64,000 nt of DNA from an uncultured Planococcus sp. Its GTDB lineage: Bacteria > Bacillota > Bacilli > Bacillales_A > Planococcaceae. A model generated the notes under the pieces. The model was not told the DNA's origin and made no database searches. It saw only the letters and a program-made list of their open reading frames with translations. Each line of letters starts with the position of its first letter. Position 1 is the stretch's first letter. Shown here in pieces: positions 50,336 through 59,940 of this stretch. The position numbers were made by a program, and so were the translations under genes. The stretch lies in NCBI GenBank assembly GCA_947502505.1, contig CANNAE010000001.1, forward strand, positions 301,265 to 365,264. Reading direction: 5' to 3'.

Positions 50336-51106
50336 TTACTGCTCGTCTGTGAGCCATTTTTCTTTCAGTTCATCCAGCTTGCCGCTCTCTTCCATTTCTG
50401 CGAGCACGGCATTGACCTCATCGACCAAGTCACTGCCTTTTGGAAATGCTACGGCCATGCCAGGTGATGCGGTGGTCGGATCATCGAATGCATCGAGTCC
50501 TTGTGCTTCGATATAGCCAAGCGCAACTTGCTTATCCATATATGCGGCATCGATGCGCCCGGAAAGAATCTCTTGGATCAATGCGCCGGAATCATCGAGC
50601 GCCTTCAGTTCGAAATCGATCGCTTCGTTCTCGATGATGCTCTTCGCGCCTTCTTCCTGGATCGTGCCGAGTTGGACACCCACCGTCAATCCTTCCAAGT
50701 CTTCAAGCGTCTCGAGCCCGGATCCTTTTTGGGACACAAACATTTCGCCTGAATGGTTGTATTCAGTGGAGAAATCAACATTTTCCTTACGGGTATCTGT
50801 CGCTGACATGCCGGCCAGGACCAAATCGACGCGGTCATTTTGCAAGGCGCCGATCAAGCCATCGAATTTCATATCAGTGATTTTCAGTTCAACCCCGAGT
50901 TCATCTGCGATATAATTGGCAAGATCGATATCAAAACCGACGATGTCGCCTTGTGGGTTGCGTGATTCAAAAGGCGCGAACTCAGCGGATGTACCCATTT
51001 CAAGTACTTCTTTTTGTTCCGCTTCACCCGCTTGTGTATCTTGTTGGCCGCAAGCTGCCAATAGCAATGCTGAAGCGCCGCCTGCAAGTAAGAATGTTTT
51101 TTTCAT
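50336..51106 (-). CDS. Polar amino acid ABC transporter, substrate-binding lipoprotein
   Basis: 256 aa from ATG 51106 (AGGAGGAAC upstream). Lipoprotein signal with lipobox LLAAC (Cys ~19), then the SBP family-3 pattern: MGTSAEFAPFESRNPQGDIVGFDIDLANYIADEL, DLVLAGMSATDTRKENVDFS, VGVQLGTIQEEGAK, DAAYMDKQVALGYI. The Arg in TRKEN and the Asp in AYMDKQV bind the amino acid backbone. The likely ligand is a polar amino acid such as Arg or Gln. Confidence 0.95.
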   Translation of the reverse strand: MKKTFLLAGGASALLLAACGQQDTQAGEAEQKEVLEMGTSAEFAPFESRNPQGDIVGFDIDLANYIADELGVELKITDMKFDGLIGALQNDRVDLVLAGMSATDTRKENVDFSTEYNHSGEMFVSQKGSGLETLEDLEGLTVGVQLGTIQEEGAKSIIENEAIDFELKALDDSGALIQEILSGRIDAAYMDKQVALGYIEAQGLDAFDDPTTASPGMAVAFPKGSDLVDEVNAVLAEMEESGKLDELKEKWLTDEQ

Positions 51107-51193
51107 TATAAGTTCCTCCTGTGTATGTTTATTCGATAAAATGAATCTTAACACGGGAGAAGGCTCGATAAAAGAGTTTTTATGCGTATTTAT

Positions 51194-51209
51194 GAATAAT
51201 TATTTATTC
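51194..51209. promoter_or_regulatory. AT-rich inverted repeat upstream of the amino acid transporter
   Basis: GAATAA-TTAT-TTATTC. It faintly resembles ARG boxes (TGAATAATTATTCA-like) and lies in the divergent promoter region between the ABC transporter and pcp. Assignment to ArgR is speculative. Confidence 0.3.
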
Positions 51210-51239
51210 TAATAATTCAGTGAAATGGAGTGTGTTGAG

Positions 51240-51866
51240 ATGAAAACTTTGCTTTTGACGGGATTTGAACCATTTTTGGATTACACGATCAACCCGACCA
51301 TGCGAGTGGTTGAACGGCTGGACGGGGAAGAAATTGGGGGGTACCGGATCATCAGCCGCGTACTGCCGGTCGATTTCAATCGTTCGGGCCAGCACATATT
51401 AGAGTGGATCGAAGAAGTGCAGCCTGATGCCGTCGTTTCACTAGGGTTGGCAGCTGGCCGTTATAAAATAACACCAGAGCGGATCGCGTTGAATGTCAAG
51501 GACGGCGACCAGGACAATGAAGGCTACCAGCCGGTCGATGAACCGATTTCAGCAGAGGGGCCGGATGCTTATCTGTCGACTTTACCGGTGCGCAAAATGA
51601 CGCAAGCGCTTATAGAGGCAGGGCTTCCGGCAGAAATCTCCAATACGGCTGGTGCATATCTATGCAATAATATTATGTATGAAGGGCTTCATTACGCTGC
51701 TAAGAACAAACCGGAAATGCTGTCGGGCTTTATCCATATCCCGGCGGACCACCAGCTGGCGATTGAACACGGGAAGCTTCCGAGCTGGTCCCATGATGAC
51801 CTCACGGCAGGCGTGCGCATTTGCCTTGAAGCGATGGGGCAAGACGGACGTGAAAACAAAGCATAA
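51240..51866 (+). CDS. pcp: Pyrrolidone-carboxylate peptidase (pyroglutamyl peptidase I)
   Basis: 208 aa from ATG 51240, which has GGAG about 9 nt upstream; ATG 51225 lacks a site. Catalytic triad E80 (PERIALN), C142 (GAYLCNNIMY), H166 (GFIHIP), as in Bacillus Pcp. It removes N-terminal pyroglutamate from peptides. Divergent from an amino acid importer, which fits peptide use. Confidence 0.96.
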   Translation: MKTLLLTGFEPFLDYTINPTMRVVERLDGEEIGGYRIISRVLPVDFNRSGQHILEWIEEVQPDAVVSLGLAAGRYKITPERIALNVKDGDQDNEGYQPVDEPISAEGPDAYLSTLPVRKMTQALIEAGLPAEISNTAGAYLCNNIMYEGLHYAAKNKPEMLSGFIHIPADHQLAIEHGKLPSWSHDDLTAGVRICLEAMGQDGRENKA

Positions 51867-51871
51867 GGCAA

Positions 51872-51902
51872 AAGGCAGGGCATCATAGCTCTGCCTTTTT
51901 GA
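51872..51902 (+). terminator. Terminator of pcp
   Basis: AAGGCAG.GC / GC.CTGCCTT plus five T. Confidence 0.85.
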
Positions 51903-52009
51903 TTTTTCATTATTTATCGCATAAAGCGTGAATTTTCTTGGAATTACTGATGGAACTTCGGGTGAATTCCAGTAGGATAGGGATAAAGAATAGTTTAGGG
52001 AGGTGCCAT

Positions 52010-52942
52010 ATGCTTGAAACGGACAAGCTGACAAAAAAATTCAAAGATACTGTAGCGGTCAATAATGTGAGCCTGGAGCTGAAAAAAGGTGAATCGGTTG
52101 GCCTTCTTGGCCCGAATGGGGCGGGGAAATCCACTGCCATCGCCATGATTTCGACCCTCCTGAAACCAAGTTCAGGGGATGTCAGGCTTCATGGCAAAAG
52201 CGTATTGAAGGAGCCGGGCGACATGCGCCGCGTACTGGGTGTGGTCCCGCAGAAAATTGCTTTATATGAAGAACTGAGCGCTTATGAGAACTTGAAGTTT
52301 TTTGGCCGCCTATACGGTTTGTCGGGCAACAAACTCGAGCAGCGAATCGACTATGTGCTGGATCTAGTTGGCTTGGCAGACCGCAAGAAAGAGTTGGTCA
52401 AACATTATTCCGGGGGCATGCAGCGCAGGGTAAATCTGGCGGCAGCGATGATGCATGAACCGGAAGTGCTCATCATGGACGAGCCGACCGTCGGCATCGA
52501 TCCGCAATCGCGCAATCATCTGCTCGAGACGATCCGGCGGCTGAATCATGAAGAAGGCATGACCGTCCTTTACACAAGCCATTATATGGAGGAAGTGGAG
52601 AAGCTGTGCGACCGCGTGTACATCATGGACCATGGCAAGGTCATAGCAGAAGGCACTAAAGAAGAGCTGAAGGCTATTTTATCGGATCAGGAAACTGTGT
52701 GGATTGAATTTGATCAAAGCTATCCAGAGCTGTTCAAAAAGCTTAGCGAGATCGAGGGCGTGCAGCATACGGATGCAGAAGAGCGGAGCCTGAAGCTGAT
52801 TATCCCGAAAGGAATGCGGCTGCTCGCTTCGTTGTTCCACGAAGCGGAGCGGCATGGGGCGCAAGTGACCAATGTCCATGTCCAAACGCCGACACTTGAA
52901 GATGTATTTTTGCGGCTCACCGGCCGTACTTTGCGGGATTGA
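52010..52942 (+). CDS. ABC-2 exporter ATPase
   Basis: 310 aa from ATG 52010, with GGGAGGTG upstream. Walker A GPNGAGKST, signature YSGGMQRRVNLAAAM, Walker B VLIMDEPTVGIDPQ, H-loop TSHYMEEVE. The ~80-residue C-terminal extension is typical of DrrA/YhcH-type drug or lipid exporters. First gene of a three-gene operon with two permeases. Confidence 0.92.
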   Translation: MLETDKLTKKFKDTVAVNNVSLELKKGESVGLLGPNGAGKSTAIAMISTLLKPSSGDVRLHGKSVLKEPGDMRRVLGVVPQKIALYEELSAYENLKFFGRLYGLSGNKLEQRIDYVLDLVGLADRKKELVKHYSGGMQRRVNLAAAMMHEPEVLIMDEPTVGIDPQSRNHLLETIRRLNHEEGMTVLYTSHYMEEVEKLCDRVYIMDHGKVIAEGTKEELKAILSDQETVWIEFDQSYPELFKKLSEIEGVQHTDAEERSLKLIIPKGMRLLASLFHEAERHGAQVTNVHVQTPTLEDVFLRLTGRTLRD

Positions 52943-52954
52943 GGAGGGGGCATT

Positions 52955-54214
52955 ATGGGAGCTTTTCTGATCAAGGATATCATGTTGCTATTGCGCGATC
53001 GATATGAACTGATGATATTGCTGGCGATGCCTTTTTTGTTGATCGCGATTCTGGGCTTTTCGCTGCGCGGGATCTTTTCGGGTGACTTGGAGGCGCTGGA
53101 AATGGACTTAGCGCTCGTGGCAGAAGACAATGAAGCGCAAGGGATCGAGGCAGTCCAAAGCAGCATCGATGAAATGAACCTGCCGCCAGAAAACGCGCAG
53201 GCATTGAAGCGGGCGGCGGAATCAGCCAGCCCGCATGCGATGCTCCTTTCGCTTTTAAATAGTGAAGGAATCCGTGATTTGGTGGCAATAGAACAGATGG
53301 GGCGTGAGCAGGCGGAAGAAAGCCTAGAGGCACAGAGGGTAGACGCGGTCGTCATTCTACCGGAAGGGTTTACCCAAAGCGCGCTGAATAATATGCTGTT
53401 GGGCGCAAGTGGCGGGGCGGAATTGGAATTGCTCGCGGCGGATGGCTCCTCATCAAAATCGGAGGTTCTCGCTTCGATCCTGGAGGAGTTTGTCCGCAAC
53501 GTGAATTTCGAATCATCCATTTCCCGGTTGTCCGGTGCAGGGGATCCAGTGGAGATTTCAGGTGGGATCGAGACCATTACTGCACAAGAACCCATCACTT
53601 CATTTCAATATTATACAGTCGGGATGGCTGTCATGTTCGTGCTATTTGTCGGGTCCGCAGTCGCGAGGCAGGCAAATCTTGAGCAAAGACAAATGGTGTT
53701 TGAGCGCATTCGCCTATCGAACCGGCCCCCGTTACTGTATTTAAGCAGCAAGGCCATCGCGGCAGCATCGATCGTATTGGTCCAGTTGCTTTTGCTCTTT
53801 GGATTATCGATGCTGCTGTTCCAGACTTTTGAAGCAGACTCTGGAACTTTCTGGCTGGGCATCGCTTTGATTTCGATTGTCCTGGCATTTTCAGTCGGCT
53901 GCCTGGCTGCGTTCATGGTCGCCTTGACCTTAAAGGTCGAGAGCGATGCCGTTCCGGCGATTTTCTCTGCCGGCGTCATTTCACTTATGGCATTTGTCGG
54001 GGGCAGCTTTGTGCCGCTAGATGGCATGCCGGAATCGATTCGGGCGATCGGCAATTGGACGCCGAACGGAGCAGCGCTATCAGCTTATTTTTCCTGGATG
54101 CTGGATCCTGATATTCGCCAATTGACGGGCCCGCTGTCTCGCATTTGTTTGGTGGGCCTAGTGTTCTTGGCAGCTGCCCTTGCGATATTCCCGAGAAAGG
54201 GGGGAGCTGCATGA
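52955..54214 (+). CDS. ABC-2 exporter permease, first subunit
   Basis: 419 aa. ATG 52955, GAGGAGGGGG upstream. One N-terminal helix, a large external loop (~45-210), then five C-terminal helices. The ABC2 signature region is YYTVGMAVMFVLFVGSAVARQ and GGSFVPLDGMPESI. It overlaps the next gene by 4 bp. Confidence 0.88.
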   Translation: MGAFLIKDIMLLLRDRYELMILLAMPFLLIAILGFSLRGIFSGDLEALEMDLALVAEDNEAQGIEAVQSSIDEMNLPPENAQALKRAAESASPHAMLLSLLNSEGIRDLVAIEQMGREQAEESLEAQRVDAVVILPEGFTQSALNNMLLGASGGAELELLAADGSSSKSEVLASILEEFVRNVNFESSISRLSGAGDPVEISGGIETITAQEPITSFQYYTVGMAVMFVLFVGSAVARQANLEQRQMVFERIRLSNRPPLLYLSSKAIAAASIVLVQLLLLFGLSMLLFQTFEADSGTFWLGIALISIVLAFSVGCLAAFMVALTLKVESDAVPAIFSAGVISLMAFVGGSFVPLDGMPESIRAIGNWTPNGAALSAYFSWMLDPDIRQLTGPLSRICLVGLVFLAAALAIFPRKGGAA

Positions 54215-55299
54215 AAGCCGTCTTTTTATTGCAATGGCGGAGATTTTACCGCCAGCCTCTGCTCGTTTTGGCGATGTTCGGGCTAACGGTCATTTTCGTC
54301 TCGGTGTCAGCGGCAGGCGGGCAAGATGAGCCTGCCATCGTGCCAGTCTATACGGAGTCTATGGAGCAAGAACAGGCGCTGGATTGGGTAGAGCGGTTAA
54401 ATTCCGAACAGCAATTTACATTTGAATGGATGCCCGAGCCCGAAGCGCGTTCTTACGTAGCGGAAGGAGACGTCCCGCAAGCTGTTGAGTTGATGGAAAC
54501 GGATTACCGTCTTTTGGTCGGCAGGGAAGACCCTGCGCGATTGGCGCTGGACTCTCTGCTTCGCCGCGTCTATTCAGAGGAATTGCGTCTTGAGGATGCA
54601 GCGCAAGAGGTGCCGGACATCCGGGAACTCATGGACTCTGCGCTCTCAGACCCCGCGCTGGAAATATCAGCAGGCTCGCTTCAAGGGAATGGGGATGGCG
54701 ACGAACTCCAATTATTGTTCGGGATGACATTATTTTTCGTTATCTATACGATCATGTTCAGCCTGGTGCGGATTGTGGACGAGAAACGGACTGGCACTTG
54801 GAATCGGATGATCATGTCGCCGGTTCGCAAATGGCAAATGTACTTTGGGCATTTGGGCTTTAGTTTTCTGATCGGTTTTTCGCAAATCGCCCTTATTTTC
54901 CTGTTGTTCTGGTATGCTTTTGGCTTTGAGTTGGGCGATCGTTTCTGGCTGTTGATCGTGATTGCGGCTTGCTATACTTTTGCCATCGTAGCGCTCGGGC
55001 TATTGATCATCTCGCTTATTTCCAAGCCCCAGCAGTTGAGTGCCGTCATTCCAATCGTTGCGACTGGAATGGCGATGGTGGGCGGTGCGTTCTGGCCAAT
55101 TGAGTTGGTGACCAATGAAATCCTGCTTGCGGCAGCAAAAGCATTGCCCATCACGTATGGACTAGAAGCATTGACCAGTGTTGCGGTCTATGGAAATGGG
55201 CTGCAGTCGGTCATGATGCCATTAGCGATGCTGTTAGGTTTTGGCGGCATTTGCATGGCGATTGCCATCCGCTTATTGGAGTGGCGCAGCGCTTCATGA
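54211..55299 (+). CDS. ABC-2 exporter permease, second subunit
   Basis: 362 aa from ATG 54211 (GGGGGGAGC upstream), overlapping the first permease stop (ATGA). Same fold as its neighbour: N-terminal helix, external domain (~40-165), five helices with MFSLVRIVDEKRTGTWNRMIMSPVRKWQ and GGAFWPIELVTNEI. The two probably form a heterodimer. The substrate is unknown. Confidence 0.88.
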   Translation: MKAVFLLQWRRFYRQPLLVLAMFGLTVIFVSVSAAGGQDEPAIVPVYTESMEQEQALDWVERLNSEQQFTFEWMPEPEARSYVAEGDVPQAVELMETDYRLLVGREDPARLALDSLLRRVYSEELRLEDAAQEVPDIRELMDSALSDPALEISAGSLQGNGDGDELQLLFGMTLFFVIYTIMFSLVRIVDEKRTGTWNRMIMSPVRKWQMYFGHLGFSFLIGFSQIALIFLLFWYAFGFELGDRFWLLIVIAACYTFAIVALGLLIISLISKPQQLSAVIPIVATGMAMVGGAFWPIELVTNEILLAAAKALPITYGLEALTSVAVYGNGLQSVMMPLAMLLGFGGICMAIAIRLLEWRSAS

Positions 55300-55303
55300 A
55301 AAA

Positions 55304-55597
55304 GGGGCTGTCCCAAAAGGTCACGAAAATTGACTTTTAGGGGTAGTCCCTTTGCGTCTTCTAAAGAACGGGCTGATGTCCATTTCGACGGACGCTTTCC
55401 GCGGGCACGGCCTTAGCCGCTTCCCTCGCTTCGCTCAGTCCAGGGTCTTCGGCTCGCGCTGCTCCCGCTGGAGTCGCCGTCTCCATTCCCATCAGCCGGC
55501 TACTTTTAGGTTCCTCACCGATAAATGAAAAACAGACGGAGAAAAAGAATTTCTTTTTCTCCGTCTGTTTTATTTTTGAGACTTATGGGACAGCCCC
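55304..55597. repeat. Composite intergenic repeat, copy E2 (294 bp) with perfect 12-bp ends
   Basis: Ends are GGGGCTGTCCCA and TGGGACAGCCCC, perfectly inverted. Inside are a GGACTTTT-type hairpin arm, the GCTTTCCGCGGGC ... GGAGTCGCCG core, and a perfect 20-bp-arm palindrome (AAACAGACGGAGAAAAAGAA, centre 55550). It fills the whole gap between two converging genes and can act as a terminator both ways. It is more complete than copy E1 (24314-24591). Confidence 0.88.
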
Positions 55598-55598
55598 G

Positions 55599-56258
55599 TC
55601 AGATGATTTCCCAATTGCGTTCAGTGGCAAGTGTGCGCAGCCGTGCTTCCGGACGGACAGCGACCGGATTGCCGACCAGTTCCAAAACGGGTAGGTCTGA
55701 CAGGCTGTCGCCATAAGCGAAGCTGTTTTTCCAATCGATTACTTGGCCGCCCAGCGCTTCTAGAATCTTTTCGGTTTTGAGCGATCCCTGGATGTGGATG
55801 ACGGGTGTCCGATGTGCGAGAATATCCGCTTCATAAGGGACTTCCGTGCCGATGATCTTCTCGATCGGCAGCTCTTTTGTCACCGCATGCAAAAGCGGCG
55901 TGAACGCTCCGGACACGAGCATGCAATAATCTTCATTGGAGACGTGCTGCTTCAGGCGTTCGATGACTTCCTGGTTGAAGTCGCCGTGCATTAGGCTCGC
56001 AATTTCCCCGAAATAATCTTCGAGCTCTTGTTTGGAAAAAGTCTCGAGTGCTGCAAGATATGCTTGGACGGAACGTGCGCGCATTTTCGCTTCCGGATAA
56101 ACCTTCAGTTTATGCCCGATATATGGCGGCATGATCGCCCGGTAAAATTTCCGGTATCTGCGGTTGTGGACCGGGTGGTTTTTCAAGTGGTTCATCATCA
56201 ATTGAAACGTTTCTTTCGCATATAAAGTGCCATCGAAATCAAATATGGCGACGCGCAT
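55599..56258 (-). CDS. HAD-IB (SerB-like) hydrolase
   Basis: 219 aa from ATG 56258 (GTGGAGGGA upstream). Motif I FDFDGTLYAKE, motif II LVSGAF, motif III Lys in GSLKTEKI, motif IV YGDSLSDLPVLE. The helical cap (~15-85) is of PSPase type. It hydrolyses a phosphate ester; phosphoserine is possible but the cap differs from SerB. Confidence 0.88.
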   Translation of the reverse strand: MRVAIFDFDGTLYAKETFQLMMNHLKNHPVHNRRYRKFYRAIMPPYIGHKLKVYPEAKMRARSVQAYLAALETFSKQELEDYFGEIASLMHGDFNQEVIERLKQHVSNEDYCMLVSGAFTPLLHAVTKELPIEKIIGTEVPYEADILAHRTPVIHIQGSLKTEKILEALGGQVIDWKNSFAYGDSLSDLPVLELVGNPVAVRPEARLRTLATERNWEII

Positions 56259-56384
56259 AAAATCCCTCCACTCTATTTTCCTGCTGTTTCCATCATAGCG
56301 GAAATCTTCAGTCTTCACCAAGCATGTTTAATGGTTTTCTTCACAAGGGTATGGAAAAGAAACAATGAAGCTGGAGGGGTAGAC

Positions 56385-56678
56385 ATGGCAAAACAACGAA
56401 TCACGGTCGGTTACGTAGAATTGACGCAAGACGAATCGGACCGCCTGTTTGAACAAGTAAAAAAATCGAGGAGCATCGACTCTTACGGTGAACTCCAAAG
56501 TTTAATGGAAGACTACGATGCGACTGTCGAAGAGCCGGTCAAACAACCGCTCAAGGAAGTGCTCGATGAAGAGGAAGCACCGGAAGAGCCCGCCTCACAA
56601 GGCATGCGCTATATCCAAATCTTCAACGCCATCGAAGCCGATGAAAGCTACCGCATTGAAGCATCGAACCAGGAATAA
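56385..56678 (+). CDS. Hypothetical acidic protein, 97 aa
   Basis: ATG 56385 with TGGAGGGG upstream. Soluble, acidic (Glu/Asp-rich centre EEPVKQPLKEVLDEEEAPEE). An N-terminal part resembles a small beta-helix domain (RITVGYVELTQDESDRLFEQV). I do not recognise the family. Confidence 0.65.
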   Translation: MAKQRITVGYVELTQDESDRLFEQVKKSRSIDSYGELQSLMEDYDATVEEPVKQPLKEVLDEEEAPEEPASQGMRYIQIFNAIEADESYRIEASNQE

Positions 56679-56684
56679 TCGATA

Positions 56685-56720
56685 AAAAAGGGAGATCCGA
56701 TTATGGATCTCCCTTTTTAT
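56685..56720. terminator. Bidirectional terminator between converging small genes
   Basis: AAAAAGGGAGATCC / GGATCTCCCTTTTT, 6-nt loop. Confidence 0.9.
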
Positions 56721-56723
56721 TAT

Positions 56724-56852
56724 CTATTCGTCTTTATTCGCGATGCAGCGTTCGCATTCGTAGATGATTGATTCGCGGCGTTCCTTGATTTCACAGCCGC
56801 ATTCCCGGCATTCTTTTCGTGTACGCGTCTCATAAGTTTGCATGTTTTTCAT
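56724..56852 (-). CDS. YhfH-like 42-aa zinc-finger mini-protein
   Basis: 42 aa. ATG 56852 on the minus strand with GGAGGAGAT upstream. Cysteines in CRECGC (15-20) and CERC (~33-36) form a CxxC...CxxC zinc knuckle, as in the B. subtilis YhfH family. Function is unknown. It lies between aceB and a bidirectional terminator and may be read on the same transcript as aceB. Confidence 0.72.
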   Translation of the reverse strand: MKNMQTYETRTRKECRECGCEIKERRESIIYECERCIANKDE

Positions 56853-56870
56853 AGTGATCTCCTCCAGTTT

Positions 56871-58472
56871 TTAGTTTAGTTTTTCGTACCCTGGCAGCGT
56901 CAAGAATTCAGCAAAATCACTTTGCAAGGTGAGACTTGTAAACAACTCGCGGGCTTCCGCGTAGTGTCCGGCATTATAGCGCTGTTCGCCGATCGCTTGT
57001 TTGATCAAAGCATCTTCTTCTTCGATGACTTCGTGGAACAAGCTGACGTCGACTTTACGTCCATCTTCTAGGACGCCTTTCGGATGGCGGATCCATTGCC
57101 ACACTTGGGAGCGGGAAATTTCCGCTGTCGCTGCATCTTCCATCAAATTATTGATCGGTGCAGCGCCGTTTCCAGAAAGCCAAGAGGCGATATACTGGAT
57201 GCCGACCGAGATATTGGAACGCAGGCCTTGTTCGGTGATCGAGCCTTCCGGTACTGCCATTAATTGCTCCGCTGTCACGTGGACATCATCGCGCTGTTTG
57301 TCGATCTGGTTCGGCGCCGGCATGTATTTGTCGAATTGCTCCATCGCTGTTTGGACCATTCCAGGGTGTGCGACCCACGTGCCGTCATGCCCATCCGTCA
57401 CTTCCCGGCGTTTGTCTTCGGCGACTTTATTGAAGGCGGCTGTGTTGGCAACATCATCGCCTTTGACTGGAATCTGTGCAGCCATGCCGCCCATCGCCGG
57501 AGCGCCTCGACGGTGGCAAGTTTTGATGCATAGCGACGTGTATGCCTTCATGAATGGAACCGTCATGGTCACTTGCGAACGGTCCGGGAAGATATATTCC
57601 GGATTGTTGCGCATCCGTTTGATGACAGAGAAGATATAATCCCAGCGGCCACAATTGAGGCCGGCTGAATGATCGCGCAATTCGTAAAGGATTTCGTCCA
57701 TTTCGAATGCAGCCATGATTGTCTCGATCAACACCGTCGCCCGGATCGTGCCTTGCGGAATGCCAAGCTCATCTTGTGCGAAGATGAACACATCGTTCCA
57801 TAGGCGCGCTTCCAGATGGCTTTCAAGTTTCGGCAAATAGAAGTAAGGGCCGGTGCCACGGTCGATCAGTTCTTTGGCATTATGGAAAAAATATAGCCCG
57901 AAATCGACCAGGCTGCCGGAAGCCGGTTTTTCGTCAATGAGCAGGTGTTTCTCCGGCAGGTGCCAGCCGCGGGGGCGCACCATCAAGACGGCTGTTTTTT
58001 CCTTGAGCGCATAGTGCTTGCCGGTTTCAGGGGCCGTAAAATCGATTTGGCGGCGAACGGCATCACGTAAATTGACTTGTCCATCAATGACATTGAACCA
58101 GCTTGGCGCTGTTGCGTCTTCAAGATCCGCCATGAACATCTTTGCGCCGGAGTTCAGCGCGTTGATGAGCATTTTGCGGTTGGTCGGGCCGGTGATTTCC
58201 ACGCGGCGGTCTTTCATATCTTCCGGAAGGGGAGCGATTTTCCAGCCCTCTTCGCGAATCTGTTTCGTTTCAGGAAGGAAGTCGAGTTTCTTGCCGCTAT
58301 CAAGTTCTTGTTGGCGCACCTGGCGTTTTTCCAGAAGTTCGATCCGACGCTTGTCGAAACGAGTGTGCAGCTTTTCAATGAACTCCAGCGCTTCAGGCGT
58401 CAGGATCTCCTCCGTACCTGGAACCGCATCACCTGTAATCTGTACATTCGATTTCGTCAGCACACGGATCAC
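56871..58472 (-). CDS. aceB: Malate synthase A
   Basis: 533 aa. Malate synthase A landmarks: [43 protein letters not shown] (catalytic Glu), [11 protein letters not shown], and the C-terminal catalytic Asp in [18 protein letters not shown]. It condenses glyoxylate with acetyl-CoA to malate. A GTG at 58472 overlaps the aceA stop; the GTG at 58463 has better spacing from AAAGGG, so the true start may be 3 codons later. Confidence 0.96.
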   Translation of the reverse strand: MIRVLTKSNVQITGDAVPGTEEILTPEALEFIEKLHTRFDKRRIELLEKRQVRQQELDSGKKLDFLPETKQIREEGWKIAPLPEDMKDRRVEITGPTNRKMLINALNSGAKMFMADLEDATAPSWFNVIDGQVNLRDAVRRQIDFTAPETGKHYALKEKTAVLMVRPRGWHLPEKHLLIDEKPASGSLVDFGLYFFHNAKELIDRGTGPYFYLPKLESHLEARLWNDVFIFAQDELGIPQGTIRATVLIETIMAAFEMDEILYELRDHSAGLNCGRWDYIFSVIKRMRNNPEYIFPDRSQVTMTVPFMKAYTSLCIKTCHRRGAPAMGGMAAQIPVKGDDVANTAAFNKVAEDKRREVTDGHDGTWVAHPGMVQTAMEQFDKYMPAPNQIDKQRDDVHVTAEQLMAVPEGSITEQGLRSNISVGIQYIASWLSGNGAAPINNLMEDAATAEISRSQVWQWIRHPKGVLEDGRKVDVSLFHEVIEEEDALIKQAIGEQRYNAGHYAEARELFTSLTLQSDFAEFLTLPGYEKLN

Positions 58473-59761
58473 CCTTTCACTGTCTGGAATTGCTCGGTTT
58501 CAGTCGAGCCTTTCATCGCCGTCGTAGAGCTTGTGCCGCCGGAGACGATTTGTGAGATTTCATCGAAATAGCTTGTGCCGACTTCACGCTGGTGGCGCGT
58601 CGCTGTGTAGCCTTTTGATTCTGAAGCGAATTCGGCCTGCTGCAATTTCGAATAAGCGGCCATGCCATTGTCCCGGTAATCATAGGCCAGTTCGAACATG
58701 CTATGGTTGAGTGCATGGAATCCTGCAAGGGTAACGAATTGGAATTTATAGCCCATTTTGCCAAGTTCAACTTGGTATTTCGCGATGATTTCCTCGTCCA
58801 GCTTCGCAGCCCAGTTGAATGATGGCGAGCAATTGTATGCAAGCATCTTGCCAGGGAACTGTGCATGGATCGCATCGGCGAATTGTTGTGCTTCTTCCAA
58901 GTTGGGGTGGGACGTTTCACACCAGATCAAGTCAGCATACGGTGCGTAAGCAAGGCCGCGGGCGATGGCCTGGTCGATGCCGGCATTTGTCCGGTAGAAT
59001 CCTTCCGGCGTGCGTTCGCCGGTGATGAACTGGTGGTCGCGCTCATCGATGTCGCTTGTGATCAAGTCTGCTGCATCTGCATCCGTTCGGGCGATGATCA
59101 ATGTCGGGACATCCAAAACGTCTGCGGCCAGCCTGGCGGAAACAAGATTTTTCACTGCGTTTTGAGTCGGCAGCAATACTTTGCCGCCGAGATGACCGCA
59201 TTTTTTCTCGGAAGCGAGCTGGTCTTCAAAGTGAACGCCAGCTGCGCCAGCTTCGATCATCGACTTCATCAATTCGTATACGTTAAGGGGGCCGCCAAAT
59301 CCAGCTTCAGCATCCGCGACGATCGGCGCAAACCAGTCGAAGCCTTCTGTGTTTTCGACACTGTCGATTTGGTCCGCCCGCTGCAAGGCGCGGTTGATTT
59401 TCCGGACCACATCCGGAACTGAATTTACTGGGTACAAGCTTTGGTCGGGATACATCTGTCCTGCAGAGTTGGCATCCGCCGCTACTTGCCAGCCGCTTAA
59501 GTAAATGGCCTGCAACCCGGCTTTCACTTGCTGCACCGCCTGGTTGCCGGTAAGGGCACCGAGTGCGTTTACAAAAGGCATTTCATTGATTTGGCGGTAG
59601 AGGCGATCTGCGCCGCGTTTTGCGAGGGTATGTTCAATAACGACGGACCCGCGAAGCTTGACGACATCTTCCGCTGTATACGGGCGCTCGATATTCTCCC
59701 AACGTTTATCTTCCTGCCATGCCTTGTTTAATTGCTCGATTTGCTGTTGTTTGCTTACCAT
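58469..59761 (-). CDS. aceA: Isocitrate lyase
   Basis: 430 aa from ATG 59761; AAAGGG is 9 nt upstream, whereas the ATG at 59770 abuts it. The active-site motif KKCGHLGGK is intact, as are [13 protein letters not shown] and [14 protein letters not shown] (metal site). It cleaves isocitrate to succinate and glyoxylate, and with aceB forms the glyoxylate shunt for growth on acetate or fatty acids. That matches the acyl-CoA operon at 39-42 kb. Confidence 0.97.
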   Translation of the reverse strand: MVSKQQQIEQLNKAWQEDKRWENIERPYTAEDVVKLRGSVVIEHTLAKRGADRLYRQINEMPFVNALGALTGNQAVQQVKAGLQAIYLSGWQVAADANSAGQMYPDQSLYPVNSVPDVVRKINRALQRADQIDSVENTEGFDWFAPIVADAEAGFGGPLNVYELMKSMIEAGAAGVHFEDQLASEKKCGHLGGKVLLPTQNAVKNLVSARLAADVLDVPTLIIARTDADAADLITSDIDERDHQFITGERTPEGFYRTNAGIDQAIARGLAYAPYADLIWCETSHPNLEEAQQFADAIHAQFPGKMLAYNCSPSFNWAAKLDEEIIAKYQVELGKMGYKFQFVTLAGFHALNHSMFELAYDYRDNGMAAYSKLQQAEFASESKGYTATRHQREVGTSYFDEISQIVSGGTSSTTAMKGSTETEQFQTVKG

Positions 59762-59799
59762 TCCAACCATCCCTTTCCGGAATAAAAATTTTTTAGGTC

Positions 59800-59820
59800 A
59801 ACTGTATTAATACAGTTTGT
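59800..59820. promoter_or_regulatory. Palindromic operator between aceA and the LytTR regulator
   Basis: AACTGTATTAATACAGTT is a perfect 18-bp palindrome (59800-59817), followed 12 bp on by TATATTAATATA. ACAGTTTGT (59812-59820) fits the LytTR half-site consensus at all nine positions. The inverted left half fits at eight. The LytTR gene starts 120 bp away. Confidence 0.65.
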
Positions 59821-59940
59821 TTTGATGTATATTAATATATAACAGGATATTCAGCCTGTCTTGAAAAAATGACAAAAGCCGATATATGCGGATAACAGGG
59901 CGGAATGTTCGGACGAATGGACTTGAAAGGGGAAATGGCT

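Noticed and set aside
52720..53598. 292-aa minus-strand frame across the ABC exporter genes
   Set aside because: Runs across the junction of two coupled genes; Ser-rich, no start context.
57001..57639. 212-aa plus-strand frame inside aceB
   Set aside because: Antisense shadow of malate synthase, whose catalytic motifs are intact.
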